In this document: positions 1-10,036 of the stretch, in pieces
Layout: each line of letters opens with the position of its first letter
Numbering within the stretch: position 1 is the first letter of the stretch
NCBI GenBank assembly: GCA_002353525.1
Contig: DEJV01000045.1
Coordinates: forward strand, 1,868 to 65,867
DNA length: 64,000 bases
Source: Prevotella sp. UBA2739
GTDB lineage: Bacteria > Bacteroidota > Bacteroidia > Bacteroidales > Bacteroidaceae
Direction of reading: 5' to 3'
The notes under the pieces: generated by a model
What the model was told of the DNA's origin: nothing
The model's input: only the letters and a program-made list of their open reading frames with translations
Databases searched by the model: none
Position numbers and translations under genes: made by a program

Positions 1-857
1 TCGGGGCTGTCCTCTCCGAAGGTTTCGGCAACGAATTTCTGGAAGCCAGGGCCGTCGAACACATCGAGGGTCTTTTTCTTGACAGAGACAGAGACGTTTC
101 CATTGTACGACACCTTGGCCTTCTGTCCGGCTCTTCCTTTCTTGGTGGTGATGATAATCACACCGTTTGAGGCACGAGAACCGTAGATGGCTGTAGCCGA
201 TGCATCCTTCAATACGGTGAACGACTCGATATCGTTCGGGTTGATAGATGCCAATGGGTTCATACCAGAGATACCGGCAGGGTCAAGTTGCAGTCCGTCA
301 ACCACATACAGTGGGTCGTTGGATGCTGAAAGAGACGAACCGCCGCGGATACGGATTTTTGAACCTGCGCCAGGAGCACCACCCTCACTGACGATGTTCA
401 GACCTGCCACCTTACCAGAAAGCATGTCGTCGGCACTTGTCTGCAAACCGTGACTTAACTCATCGGGCTTGATAGCAGTAACCGAACCGGTCAAGTCGTT
501 TTTCTTGGCACGGCCGTAACCGATGACCACCACGTCGTTCAGCAGCTGGGCATCGTCTTGCAGTACGATTTCCAATTGAGGAGCAGCGGCGACACGGACC
601 TCTTGATAGCCCACGTAGCTTACCGTGATGATAGCGCCCTGATTGGCTTTAATTACGAAGTTACCGTCGAAGTCGGTCACCACGCCGCCCTGTTGTCCCT
701 CAACACGGACAGTAGCGCCGATGATGCCTTCGCCGGTAGCATCTTTCACGTGGCCATTGACAGTAATCTGCTGTGCAAAGGCACTGATTGATAGGAAGAG
801 ACCGCAGATAAGGGTCAGCATCCTAACAGGAATTTTGAATTCTACCTGCTTCATCAT
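1..857 (-). CDS. susC: SusC-family TonB-dependent transporter, N-terminal part (runs off the left edge)
   Basis: The 285 visible codons encode the start of a SusC-type outer-membrane transporter. I read a signal peptide of about 28 residues ending SAFAQ, a carboxypeptidase-regulatory-like domain (about 30-105, with VTDFDGNF), and the plug domain with DLTGSV, RIRGGSS, DPLYVVDG and LKDASATAIYGSRASNG. The beta-barrel lies outside the window. There is no STN domain before the regulatory-like domain, unlike the second SusC at 41.05 kb, so an ECF/FecR relay is not expected. It is divergent from a LacI-type gene with a shared palindromic operator between them, and starch enzymes follow on the other side, so maltooligosaccharide import is the likely role (inference). 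Start is ATGATG at 857; either Met is possible. Confidence 0.93.
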   Translation of the reverse strand, partial: MMKQVEFKIPVRMLTLICGLFLSISAFAQQITVNGHVKDATGEGIIGATVRVEGQQGGVVTDFDGNFVIKANQGAIITVSYVGYQEVRVAAAPQLEIVLQDDAQLLNDVVVIGYGRAKKNDLTGSVTAIKPDELSHGLQTSADDMLSGKVAGLNIVSEGGAPGAGSKIRIRGGSSLSASNDPLYVVDGLQLDPAGISGMNPLASINPNDIESFTVLKDASATAIYGSRASNGVIIITTKKGRAGQKAKVSYNGNVSVSVKKKTLDVFDGPGFQKFVAETFGEDSP

Positions 858-949
858 TCTACATTTTGTTTTTTAAGTTAACTTTATAATTGTATATATG
901 TTTTAAGCTTATAGTCAGTTAGTTGGGCTTTTAGCTATGAAATCCGCTG

Positions 950-957
950 CAAATATA
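950..957 (-). promoter_or_regulatory. Predicted -7 promoter element for susC
   Basis: On the minus strand this reads TATATTTG, matching the Bacteroidota primary-sigma -7 consensus TAnnTTTG, about 90 nt upstream of the susC start. I see no good TTTG -33 box at the expected spacing, which fits a promoter that needs an activator. The palindromic operator is centred 66 bp further upstream. Confidence 0.55.
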
Positions 958-1012
958 GTTTGTTTCGGAATATGTTGTACTTTTTTTTACAGCAAAAACA
1001 ATATTTAGCCTG

Positions 1013-1026
1013 TGCAAACGTTTGCA
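1013..1026. promoter_or_regulatory. LacI-type operator between susC and lacI
   Basis: The perfect 14-bp palindrome TGCAAACGTTTGCA has the central CG typical of LacI/GalR-family operators. Its centre (1019.5) is 66 bp from the centre of each of the two divergent -7 motifs (953.5 and 1085.5). The same 14 bp recur at 4848-4861 upstream of the glucanotransferase gene. The position upstream of the core promoters suggests activation rather than simple blocking; this is inference. Confidence 0.8.
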
Positions 1027-1081
1027 TTAGTAAAGGAAAGTTTATCAAACAGTTTGAGGAACAACGTGTTAGTTTTTATTT

Positions 1082-1089
1082 TATCTTTG
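1082..1089 (+). promoter_or_regulatory. Predicted -7 promoter element for the LacI-type gene
   Basis: TATCTTTG matches TAnnTTTG 37 bp upstream of the ATG at 1127. A -33 TTTG is not well placed (the nearest is at 1053-1056). Confidence 0.55.
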
Positions 1090-1126
1090 TCACGGAAATA
1101 CAGTTTATCTATCTTCTGAGCGCATC

Positions 1127-2149
1127 ATGAAAGAGTCGAAACAAATCACGATGAAGGATATTGCCAGTGCCTTCGGTGTGTCGGTGGCTACGGTGTCGCG
1201 GGCTTTGCAAGACAGTCCGCGCATCAGTGCTGAGCGGCGTGCACAGATTCAGGCGTATGCGCGCGAACATAATTTTATACCAAACATCATTGCCGAGTCG
1301 TTGCGCCACAGCCGCCAAAAACCCATGAAGATTATAGGCGTAATCGTACCTGAGATTGCCCACTTCTATTTTTCGAGCATTCTCTCGGGTATCGAGGAGG
1401 AGGCGTCGTCGCGCGGCTATCGCATCATGGTGGCACAAAGCGACGAGAGCTACGAGCGCGAGGTGCGCATCTGCCAGTCGTTCTACGAGAACAAGGTGTG
1501 CGGCATCATCGTGTCGCAGGCGAAAGACACGCGCAACTACGACCATTTCCAGCGGCTGCTCGACAGCGGCGTGCCGCTGGTGTTCTACGACCGCATCTGC
1601 ACGGGCATCAATGCCAGCCGCGTGGTGGTCGACGACTATATGGGTGCTTTCAACGCCGTGAGCCATCTCATTGAGACGGGCTGTAAGCGCATTGCCTTCT
1701 ATGGCTCACCTATGCAGCTGGAAATTTCGAAAAACCGATTCAACGGCTATAAGGATGCGCTGCTGAAGCATGGCGTACCGTTCGACGAACGTCTGTGTGG
1801 GGTATGCGACAACCGTGCTGACGCTGAGACGATTACGCCCGAGGTACTCAAAGAGCAAAAGCCCGACGGATTCTTTGCTGTGAACGACGACACGGCCATC
1901 GGCATTCTTTACACCGTGAAACGGGCGGGCCTGCGGGTGCCTCAGGACATATCCATCTGCGGTTTCACCAACGGACAGCGGGCAGTGGCCTGCGACCCGA
2001 TGCTCACTACAGTAGAGCAGCGCGGTCCTGCCGTAGGTGCCGAGGCCGTCGATGTGCTCATCGCTCATGTGGAGGGCGGCATCCCCGAGGGAAAGATTGA
2101 GCGACGCGTGGTGCGCACACGGCTCATCATCCGCGGAACAACAAGATAA
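1127..2149 (+). CDS. LacI/GalR-family transcriptional regulator, probable starch-locus regulator
   Basis: 340 residues, a normal LacI-family length. The N-terminal helix-turn-helix (about residues 9-28) has the family pattern DIASAFGVSVATVSRAL, followed by the hinge region, then a periplasmic-binding-protein-like effector domain starting near KIIGVIVPEIAHFYF and containing VVVDDYMGAF and FFAVNDDTAIG. It is divergent from susC with a perfect LacI-type palindrome between them and a second copy upstream of malQ, so these are its likely targets. In Bacteroides thetaiotaomicron the sus genes are controlled by the membrane sensor SusR; here a cytoplasmic LacI protein seems to fill that role (inference). 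Its stop codon TAA is the first three bases of a heptamer repeat array. Confidence 0.93.
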   Translation: MKESKQITMKDIASAFGVSVATVSRALQDSPRISAERRAQIQAYAREHNFIPNIIAESLRHSRQKPMKIIGVIVPEIAHFYFSSILSGIEEEASSRGYRIMVAQSDESYEREVRICQSFYENKVCGIIVSQAKDTRNYDHFQRLLDSGVPLVFYDRICTGINASRVVVDDYMGAFNAVSHLIETGCKRIAFYGSPMQLEISKNRFNGYKDALLKHGVPFDERLCGVCDNRADAETITPEVLKEQKPDGFFAVNDDTAIGILYTVKRAGLRVPQDISICGFTNGQRAVACDPMLTTVEQRGPAVGAEAVDVLIAHVEGGIPEGKIERRVVRTRLIIRGTTR

Positions 2150-2202
2150 TGCATAATGCATAATTCATAATGCATAATTCATAATGCATAATATATAATG
2201 GA
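2147..2202 (+). repeat. Heptamer array 1 (TAATGCA/TAATTCA), 8 units
   Basis: Eight in-phase 7-bp units, mostly TAATGCA and TAATTCA, starting with the stop codon of the LacI-type gene and running to just before the four-helix-bundle gene. A similar array in inverted orientation follows that gene at 2627-2696. Confidence 0.85.
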
Positions 2203-2232
2203 GAATAAAGTTTCTGTTAATGATCAATATAT

Positions 2233-2613
2233 ATGAAAAAAAAAGAAGATAACATCATTGCCATCAAAAGTTACAAATTTGCTGTGCGATGTGTCAATCT
2301 GTACAAATATTTGTGTGAGCAAAAACACGATTATGTAATCGGTAAACAATTGCTACGCAGTGGTACAAGTATTGGCGCAAACGTAAAGGAAGCTATCAGG
2401 GGAATCTCAAAAGCTGAATTTAGAGCCAAGATGAGTATTTCACTAAAAGAAGCTAGTGAATCGGAGTTCTGGATTGAGCTGCTACGAGATACTGAATATA
2501 TTACAAAGGAAGAAGCAGAAAGCCTGCTAAATGATTGCGGAGAGTTACTAAAACTTCTGATGTCTATCGTAAAGACCATACAAACAGAAGAAAAACAACA
2601 TATAACAACCTAA
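2233..2613 (+). CDS. Four-helix-bundle protein of the S23 / 23S rRNA intervening-sequence family
   Basis: 126 residues, all-helical and charged, with the family hallmarks: an N-terminal YKFAVRCVNLYKYL helix, QLLRSGTSIGANVKEA, and a later LKEASESEFWIELL helix. This family was first noted as ORFs inside 23S rRNA intervening sequences and also occurs alone; the diversity-generating-retroelement accessory protein Avd shares the fold. Biochemical function is unknown. The gene is clearly richer in A and T than its neighbours and is bracketed by heptamer arrays in inverted orientation (2147-2202 and 2627-2696), so it looks like a cassette inserted between the regulator and the sugar transporter. There is no rRNA or reverse transcriptase nearby. 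Confidence 0.85.
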   Translation: MKKKEDNIIAIKSYKFAVRCVNLYKYLCEQKHDYVIGKQLLRSGTSIGANVKEAIRGISKAEFRAKMSISLKEASESEFWIELLRDTEYITKEEAESLLNDCGELLKLLMSIVKTIQTEEKQHITT

Positions 2614-2626
2614 TGTGTGATGCTCT

Positions 2627-2696
2627 ATTATACATTATGAATCATTAGCAATTCATAGTGTATTATGCATTATGCATTATTAATTATGCATTAAGA
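2627..2696 (+). repeat. Heptamer array 2 (ATTATGC type), 10 units, inverted relative to array 1
   Basis: Ten in-phase 7-bp units. The last five are nearly uniform ATTATGC; the first five (for example ATTATAC, ATTATGA) are more degraded. Read on the minus strand the unit is GCATAAT, the same word as array 1, so the two arrays face each other across the four-helix-bundle gene. It ends 2 bp before the next ATG. Confidence 0.8.
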
Positions 2697-2698
2697 AT

Positions 2699-4003
2699 AT
2701 GAAACAAAAACCAAATCTATCCTTCTGGAGCTTGTGGAACCTGTCGTTCGGGTTCTTCGGCGTACAAATAGCCTACGCCCTGCAAAGCGCCAACATCTCG
2801 AGAATCTTCGCCACACTGGGCGCCGACCCCCACAATCTGAGTTACTTCTGGATACTGCCCCCACTGATGGGCATCCTAGTGCAACCGATTGTAGGAACTC
2901 TCTCCGACCGTACATGGACACGCTTTGGCCGACGCATACCTTACCTGTTTGTGGGAGCCGCTGTGGCCGTGCTGGTGATGTGCCTGCTGCCCAACGCCGG
3001 TTCGTTGGGACTGACCATCTCTGCTGCCATGATTTTCGGATTAATTGCCCTGATGTTCCTCGACACCAGCATCAATATGGCGATGCAGCCGTTCAAGATG
3101 CTGGTGGGCGACATGGTGAACGAGGAGCAGAAGGCCAAGGCCTACAGCATTCAGTCGTTCCTCTGCAATGCCGGTAGTGTGGCAGGCTATCTGTTCCCCT
3201 TTGTGTTTACCGCCATCGGCATCAGCAATGTGGCCCCCGAGGGTGTGGTGCCCGACTCGGTCATCTGGTCGTTCTACATTGGTGCCGCCATCCTCATTCT
3301 GTGCGTCATCTATACCACATTGAAGGTGAAAGAGTGGAACCCACAGGACTATCGTGAGTACAACCCCGTATCGGAGGAGAAAGAGGAAAGCGCCAACTGG
3401 ATTACTCTGCTCAAAAACGCACCCTCTACGTTCTGGAAGGTTGGTCTGGTGCAGTTCTTCTGCTGGGCTGCATTCCTCTACATGTGGAATTATAGCACCG
3501 GTGCTATTGCCGAGACCGTATGGAACACCACCAATCCTGCCAGCGAGTCATTCCAGGCTGCCGGCAACTGGGTGGGCATTCTCTTTGCCGTCCAGGCTGT
3601 GGGTAGTGTGATTTGGGCCGCCGTATTACCTCGCTTCCGCGACACCAAGAAAGCCTATGCACTGAGTCTGCTGCTCGGCGCTATCGGCTTTGCCATGGTT
3701 CCCTTCATCCACAACCAGTATGTGCAGTTCCTTCCGTTCCTGCTCATTGGCTGCGCCTGGGCTGCCATGCTCGCCATGCCGTTCACCTTTGTCACCAATG
3801 CCTTGCAGGGCTATGGCCACATGGGGGCTTATCTGGGACTTTTCAACGGCACCATCTGCATTCCGCAGATTGTGGCTGCCCTTTGTGGCGGCATCATCTT
3901 GTCGCTGATTGGCAGTCACCAGTCGTCGATGATGATTGTCTCGGGCGTGCTGCTGGTAATCGGAGCCTGCTGTGTGGGTGTCATCAAAACGAAGAAGAAT
4001 TGA
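2699..4003 (+). CDS. MFS sugar transporter, SLC45/GPH-like (probable maltose/maltodextrin importer)
   Basis: 434 residues with about 12 hydrophobic segments. The N-terminus (LSFWSLWNLSFGFFGVQIAY) and the cytoplasmic loop SDRTWTRFGRRIPYL are typical of the sucrose/maltose-type MFS carriers found beside starch genes in Bacteroidota. It should move short glucans or maltose across the inner membrane after outer-membrane import by SusC/D and periplasmic trimming. It lies between the LacI-type gene and the amylolytic genes, which supports this substrate. Its stop TGA overlaps the proposed TTG start of the next gene (TTGA). Confidence 0.88.
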   Translation: MKQKPNLSFWSLWNLSFGFFGVQIAYALQSANISRIFATLGADPHNLSYFWILPPLMGILVQPIVGTLSDRTWTRFGRRIPYLFVGAAVAVLVMCLLPNAGSLGLTISAAMIFGLIALMFLDTSINMAMQPFKMLVGDMVNEEQKAKAYSIQSFLCNAGSVAGYLFPFVFTAIGISNVAPEGVVPDSVIWSFYIGAAILILCVIYTTLKVKEWNPQDYREYNPVSEEKEESANWITLLKNAPSTFWKVGLVQFFCWAAFLYMWNYSTGAIAETVWNTTNPASESFQAAGNWVGILFAVQAVGSVIWAAVLPRFRDTKKAYALSLLLGAIGFAMVPFIHNQYVQFLPFLLIGCAWAAMLAMPFTFVTNALQGYGHMGAYLGLFNGTICIPQIVAALCGGIILSLIGSHQSSMMIVSGVLLVIGACCVGVIKTKKN

Positions 4004-4476
4004 GAAACTGGCTGATAGTCATCCTTTTGTCCTGTGCCATACCAATGATGGCACAGGACAAATACGACTGGGGACAGGCGGCTGTCAATGCTGCCGCCTC
4101 GTTTGCCATTGACGCTGCGGTGACCTATTCGCTCAAGCCCATCATCCGTTCGGAGCGCCCCGACGGTTCCGACCACCACTCGTTCCCATCGGGGCACACG
4201 TCGCTGGCTTTCACAGGTGCCAGCGTGCTCTTTAAGGAGACGCGCCACCTCTCGCCATGGATTGGCATTGCCGGTTATGCGGCGGCCACAGGCATTGCCA
4301 TCGAACGGGTACACAACAGCCACCACCATTGGGCCGACGTGTTGGCCGGCGCTGGCATTGGCATTCTTTCTACCGAGGCAGGTTATTGGCTGGCAAGCAA
4401 GATAACGAAGAAAAAGAAACAAAAATACGGTATTGCCTTCTGTGGCAACACCGTATCCCTGCTGGTCGCACTATAA
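4000..4476 (+). CDS. PAP2-superfamily phosphatase, exported, with TTG start
   Basis: 158 residues from a TTG at 4000. The three PAP2 phosphatase motifs are present: KPIIRSERP, SFPSGHTS, and R-x5-H-x3-D within ERVHNSHHHWAD. The choice of TTG rests on the hydrophobic leader RNWLIVILLSCAIPMMAQ, which reads as a signal peptide cut after MAQ; starting at ATG 4045/4048 would remove it. The start overlaps the MFS stop as TTGA, so translational coupling is likely. Such small exported PAP2 proteins act on phosphorylated lipids or sugars in the envelope; the substrate here is unknown, and its place in a starch operon is not explained. Confidence 0.8.
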   Translation: MRNWLIVILLSCAIPMMAQDKYDWGQAAVNAAASFAIDAAVTYSLKPIIRSERPDGSDHHSFPSGHTSLAFTGASVLFKETRHLSPWIGIAGYAAATGIAIERVHNSHHHWADVLAGAGIGILSTEAGYWLASKITKKKKQKYGIAFCGNTVSLLVAL

Positions 4477-4519
4477 AAAAACTCAGCAGATTTCCAAAGG
4501 GCTATTCTACGTTTCTAGA

Positions 4520-4705
4520 AGGCATATTTACAAGTCGTAAAAGGCATATTTAGGGATTGCAAAAGACATGTTTACGCATCGCAAAAAGCATGTTTACGAA
4601 TGCATCTTTACGCACCTGAAAATTACAACGTACCTAACTACCACTTGTAACGTACCTAACTGCCAGTTACAACGTACCAAACTACCACTTAGGTTGGTTG
4701 CAATT
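4520..4705. repeat. Composite 22-bp twin-array element, copy A
   Basis: Most of the 473-bp spacer between PAP2 and the glucanotransferase is repeat. Four 22-bp units lie at 4520-4607 (approximate consensus ARRCATRTTTACGNATC plus GYAAA), then a linker containing CTGAAAATTA, then three 22-bp units at 4628-4693 beginning ACGTACCTAACTACC, then TTGGTTGCAATT at 4694-4705. The same order of parts is found at 35881-36142. No coding potential is evident. Units are contiguous, so this is not a CRISPR array. Function unknown. Confidence 0.85.
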
Positions 4706-4767
4706 TTCAAGCCTAAGCGTTGTGACTCTTTACACCCTCACTTGCCACGGATGACTTGCACCCTATC

Positions 4768-4786
4768 TCACCATAAGCTATGGTGA
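4768..4786. other. Small perfect hairpin
   Basis: TCACCATA and TATGGTGA form an 8-bp perfect stem with a 3-nt loop, between the repeat element and the promoter region. There is no T-run after it, so I do not call it a terminator. Confidence 0.5.
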
Positions 4787-4847
4787 CCTATTACGGTTGA
4801 ATGGGTTGTCAAAATAACGTAAAGATGACAGCGTGTAATGCTTATTG

Positions 4848-4861
4848 TGCAAACGTTTGCA
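4848..4861. promoter_or_regulatory. LacI-type operator upstream of malQ
   Basis: TGCAAACGTTTGCA, identical over all 14 bp to the operator at 1013-1026. Its centre is 58 bp upstream of the centre of the predicted -7 motif at 4909-4916, similar in placement to the susC site. This links the amylolytic operon to the LacI-type regulator. Confidence 0.8.
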
Positions 4862-4908
4862 CAACAAAAAGCATAAATCGTTGACATGCTGATGCTCAAC
4901 GTATTGCA

Positions 4909-4916
4909 GATTTTTG
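4909..4916 (+). promoter_or_regulatory. Predicted -7 promoter element for the amylolytic operon
   Basis: GATTTTTG matches TAnnTTTG at seven of eight positions, about 34 bp upstream of the malQ ATG. CGTTGA (4879-4884) and TCAACG (4896-4901) form an inverted repeat just upstream. Confidence 0.45.
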
Positions 4917-4949
4917 TAATTTTACCGAAAAATACTAAACCCTAGGTCT

Positions 4950-7646
4950 ATGAATTTACGTTTCTTTATAGATTACAACACCGTTTTTGGTGAAGAACTG
5001 GTACTGAACCTGATGGCAAAGGATGCCAAGGGAGACAACAAAGTTCTGAAATACAGAATGAAGACAGAAGGCGATGGACGCTGGAAATGCGACATCCGCC
5101 GCGACTTCCAGTCTGGAACATTTATTGATTACTATTATGCCGTGGAACGCGATGGCAACGAAGAGCGCCACGAGTGGCTGGTGGCTGCCCACCGGCTGGA
5201 GTTCGACAGCGTGAAAGGTATCAACTATACCGTTTACGACCATTGGATCGACGCACCCGAAGACTCTTATCTCTACAGCTCGGCCTTCACCGACTGCATT
5301 GCCACCCACGAGCAGTCTCTCTGCCCGAAGATTGGCTACCCCATCAGCGTGCGGCTGAAAGTGCGTGCCCCACAACTGCGCAAGGGCGAGCGCCTGGCCG
5401 TGGTGGGCGAAGACGCCGTGCTGGGTTCGTGGGAGGCCAAGAAAGCCATTGCCATGTATGAGCACAACTACAACGAATGGGTGGTGAACATCGATGCCAC
5501 CAAACTGACACGTCCGTTCATAGAGTTTAAGTTTGTGGTGCTCGACGAGGAAGACGATGTCACCCCGCTTTGGGAGACAGGTCCCAACCGCACGGTGATG
5601 CTGCCATCGCTGGAGACCGGTGACGTGGTGGTCTACGAACTCTCACAGGCAAACTTCCCCATTCACGCCATGAAGTGTGCCGGCACACTGGTGCCCGTGT
5701 TCTCGCTGCGTTCGAAAACCAGTTTCGGCGTGGGCGACTTCGGCGACCTGCGCAAGATGATTGACTGGGTGGCCCAGACACGCCAGCGCGTGCTGCAAAT
5801 CCTGCCCATCAACGACACCACACTCACCCACACCTGGACCGACTCTTACCCCTACTCGTGCATCAGCATCTTTGCCCTGCACCCGCAGTATGCCGACCTG
5901 ACGGCCCTGCCACCTCTGAAAGACGAGAAGGAGAAAGACAAATACGAAAAACTGAGAGAAGAGCTGAACGCCCTGCCGCAAATAGACTACGAGCGGGTGA
6001 ATGCGGCCAAGACCGACTATCTGCGACTTTTGTTCGCACAAGAAGGGAAAAACGTCTTGTCTTCGGCTGCATTCAAAGCGTTCTTTGCCGAAACCAAACA
6101 GTGGCTGGCCCCGTATGCGCAATACTGTTATTTGCGCGACATGTACGGAACGCCTGATTACACACAGTGGCCCGACCACCACGTGTTCGACGAGGCCGAC
6201 CGCAAGAGCCTCGAGTCCTCGCGCGCGAAATTATATAAAGAGGTGTCGTTCTTCTATTATGTGCAGTACATCTTGAACTCGCAGATGAAGGCCGTGCACG
6301 ACTATGCCCGCCAGAAAGGTGTCATCCTGAAGGGCGACATCCCCATCGGCGTGAACCGTTACGGATGTGATGCCTGGCAGGAGCCACGCTACTTCAACCT
6401 GAACGGACAGGCCGGCGCTCCGCCCGACGACTTCTCGGTAAACGGACAAAACTGGGGATTCCCCACCTACAACTGGGACGAGATGCTGAAAGACGGCTGC
6501 CTGTGGTGGGTACGCCGGTTCAGCAACATGGCAAAGTTCTTCGATGCTTACCGCATAGACCACGTGCTTGGGTTCTTCCGCATCTGGGAGATTCCGGTGA
6601 ATGCCGTACACGGACTGCTCGGACAGTTCCAGCCCGCGCTGGGCATGACCCGCGAGGAGATTGAGGCCTACGGACTGCACTGGCAGGAGGAGCGATTCAC
6701 CGAACCTTATATCGCCGACTGGGTGGTTGAGCGCATCTTCAAGGAACGTGCCGACGAGGTACGCCAGAAATATCTGGTGCACACCCACGACGACCAATAC
6801 CGCATGCGCGAGGAATACGACACACAGCGCAAGGTGGAGGCCGCCTTCGCCGCCACCACCGACGAACACGAGCTGTGGCTGCGCGACGGGCTGTACGCAT
6901 TGATCAGCAATGTGCTGTTCGTACGCGACCATAAGGATGCCAACAAGTTCCACCCGCGCATCTCGGCACAGCTCGACCTGCTGTATGAGTCGCTCTCTGG
7001 CAGCGAGCAGTTTGTGTTCAACAAACTCTACAACGACTATTTCTACCGTCGCAACAACCAGTTCTGGTATCGCGAGGCCATGAAGAAACTGCCACGTCTG
7101 GTACAGGCCACACGCATGCTGGTATGTGCCGAAGACCTGGGCATGGTGCCCGACTGCGTACCCTGGGTGATGAACGAGTTGCGCATTCTCTCGCTCGAAC
7201 TGCAGTCGATGCCGAAAGACCCCAACTGCCGCTTCGGCCACTTGTCGCGCAACCCCTACCGCTCGGTATGCACTATCAGCAGCCACGACATGCCCACACT
7301 GCGCCAATGGTGGGATGAGGACTACCACCGCACACAGGAATACTACGCCACCATGCTACACAGAGGCGACGGAGCTCCACACCCGCTGCCCGGCTGGCTG
7401 GCCAAAGACATCATCTCGCGCCATCTCACCTCGCCCAGCATGCTTTGCATTCTCAGCATACAGGACTGGCTGGCCATCGATGAGAAGCTGCGTCTGCCCG
7501 ACCCCAATGCCGAGCGTATCAACATTCCGGCCAATCCGAAACACTATTGGCGCTACCGCATGCACCTCAACCTGGAAGACTTGATGGAGCAGAACTCTTT
7601 CAACGAGGACATTCGCGAACTGATTATGCATTCAGGAAGAAAATAA
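4950..7646 (+). CDS. malQ: 4-alpha-glucanotransferase, GH77, DPE2-like with two starch-binding domains
   Basis: 898 residues. Two CBM20-like starch-binding domains occupy roughly residues 1-120 and 125-245 (the second with RLAVVGEDAVLGSWEAKKA), followed by a GH77 barrel from about 255. The catalytic set is visible: nucleophile Asp537 in DAYRIDHVLGFFR, acid/base Glu728 in CAEDLGMVPD, and Asp780 in SSHDMPTLRQWW. This layout is that of plant DPE2 and Bacteroides MalQ, larger than the roughly 500-700 residues of simple amylomaltases. There is no signal peptide, so it works in the cytoplasm on imported maltodextrin, transferring glucan chains and releasing glucose. It is the first gene of the operator-controlled unit. 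Confidence 0.95.
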   Translation: MNLRFFIDYNTVFGEELVLNLMAKDAKGDNKVLKYRMKTEGDGRWKCDIRRDFQSGTFIDYYYAVERDGNEERHEWLVAAHRLEFDSVKGINYTVYDHWIDAPEDSYLYSSAFTDCIATHEQSLCPKIGYPISVRLKVRAPQLRKGERLAVVGEDAVLGSWEAKKAIAMYEHNYNEWVVNIDATKLTRPFIEFKFVVLDEEDDVTPLWETGPNRTVMLPSLETGDVVVYELSQANFPIHAMKCAGTLVPVFSLRSKTSFGVGDFGDLRKMIDWVAQTRQRVLQILPINDTTLTHTWTDSYPYSCISIFALHPQYADLTALPPLKDEKEKDKYEKLREELNALPQIDYERVNAAKTDYLRLLFAQEGKNVLSSAAFKAFFAETKQWLAPYAQYCYLRDMYGTPDYTQWPDHHVFDEADRKSLESSRAKLYKEVSFFYYVQYILNSQMKAVHDYARQKGVILKGDIPIGVNRYGCDAWQEPRYFNLNGQAGAPPDDFSVNGQNWGFPTYNWDEMLKDGCLWWVRRFSNMAKFFDAYRIDHVLGFFRIWEIPVNAVHGLLGQFQPALGMTREEIEAYGLHWQEERFTEPYIADWVVERIFKERADEVRQKYLVHTHDDQYRMREEYDTQRKVEAAFAATTDEHELWLRDGLYALISNVLFVRDHKDANKFHPRISAQLDLLYESLSGSEQFVFNKLYNDYFYRRNNQFWYREAMKKLPRLVQATRMLVCAEDLGMVPDCVPWVMNELRILSLELQSMPKDPNCRFGHLSRNPYRSVCTISSHDMPTLRQWWDEDYHRTQEYYATMLHRGDGAPHPLPGWLAKDIISRHLTSPSMLCILSIQDWLAIDEKLRLPDPNAERINIPANPKHYWRYRMHLNLEDLMEQNSFNEDIRELIMHSGRK

Positions 7647-9941
<2,295 letters not shown>

Positions 9942-9950
9942 GCCCCCCTT

Positions 9951-9986
9951 TCTTCCCCCGAGGGGGATACAATACACATATCCCCC
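9951..9986. repeat. GC-rich palindromic repeat, copy 1
   Basis: A TCTTCCCCCGAGGGG motif plus an 8-bp stem, GGGGGATA (9962-9969) with TATCCCCC (9979-9986), directly after the GH97 stop. The first motif recurs at 20193-20207. It could weaken or end transcription between the GH97 and pullulanase genes. Confidence 0.6.
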
Positions 9987-10036
9987 TTAGGGGTTGGGAG
10001 AGTGGGTGAAGGAGAGTAATGTCTACACTCCAGAAT

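Noticed and set aside
2233..2613. Avd-type accessory protein of a diversity-generating retroelement
   Set aside because: Same fold family, but no reverse transcriptase, template repeat or variable repeat is present.
4477..4949. Small protein-coding genes in the repeat spacer
   Set aside because: Open frames there follow the repeat units, have no promoter match at the right place and no family resemblance.
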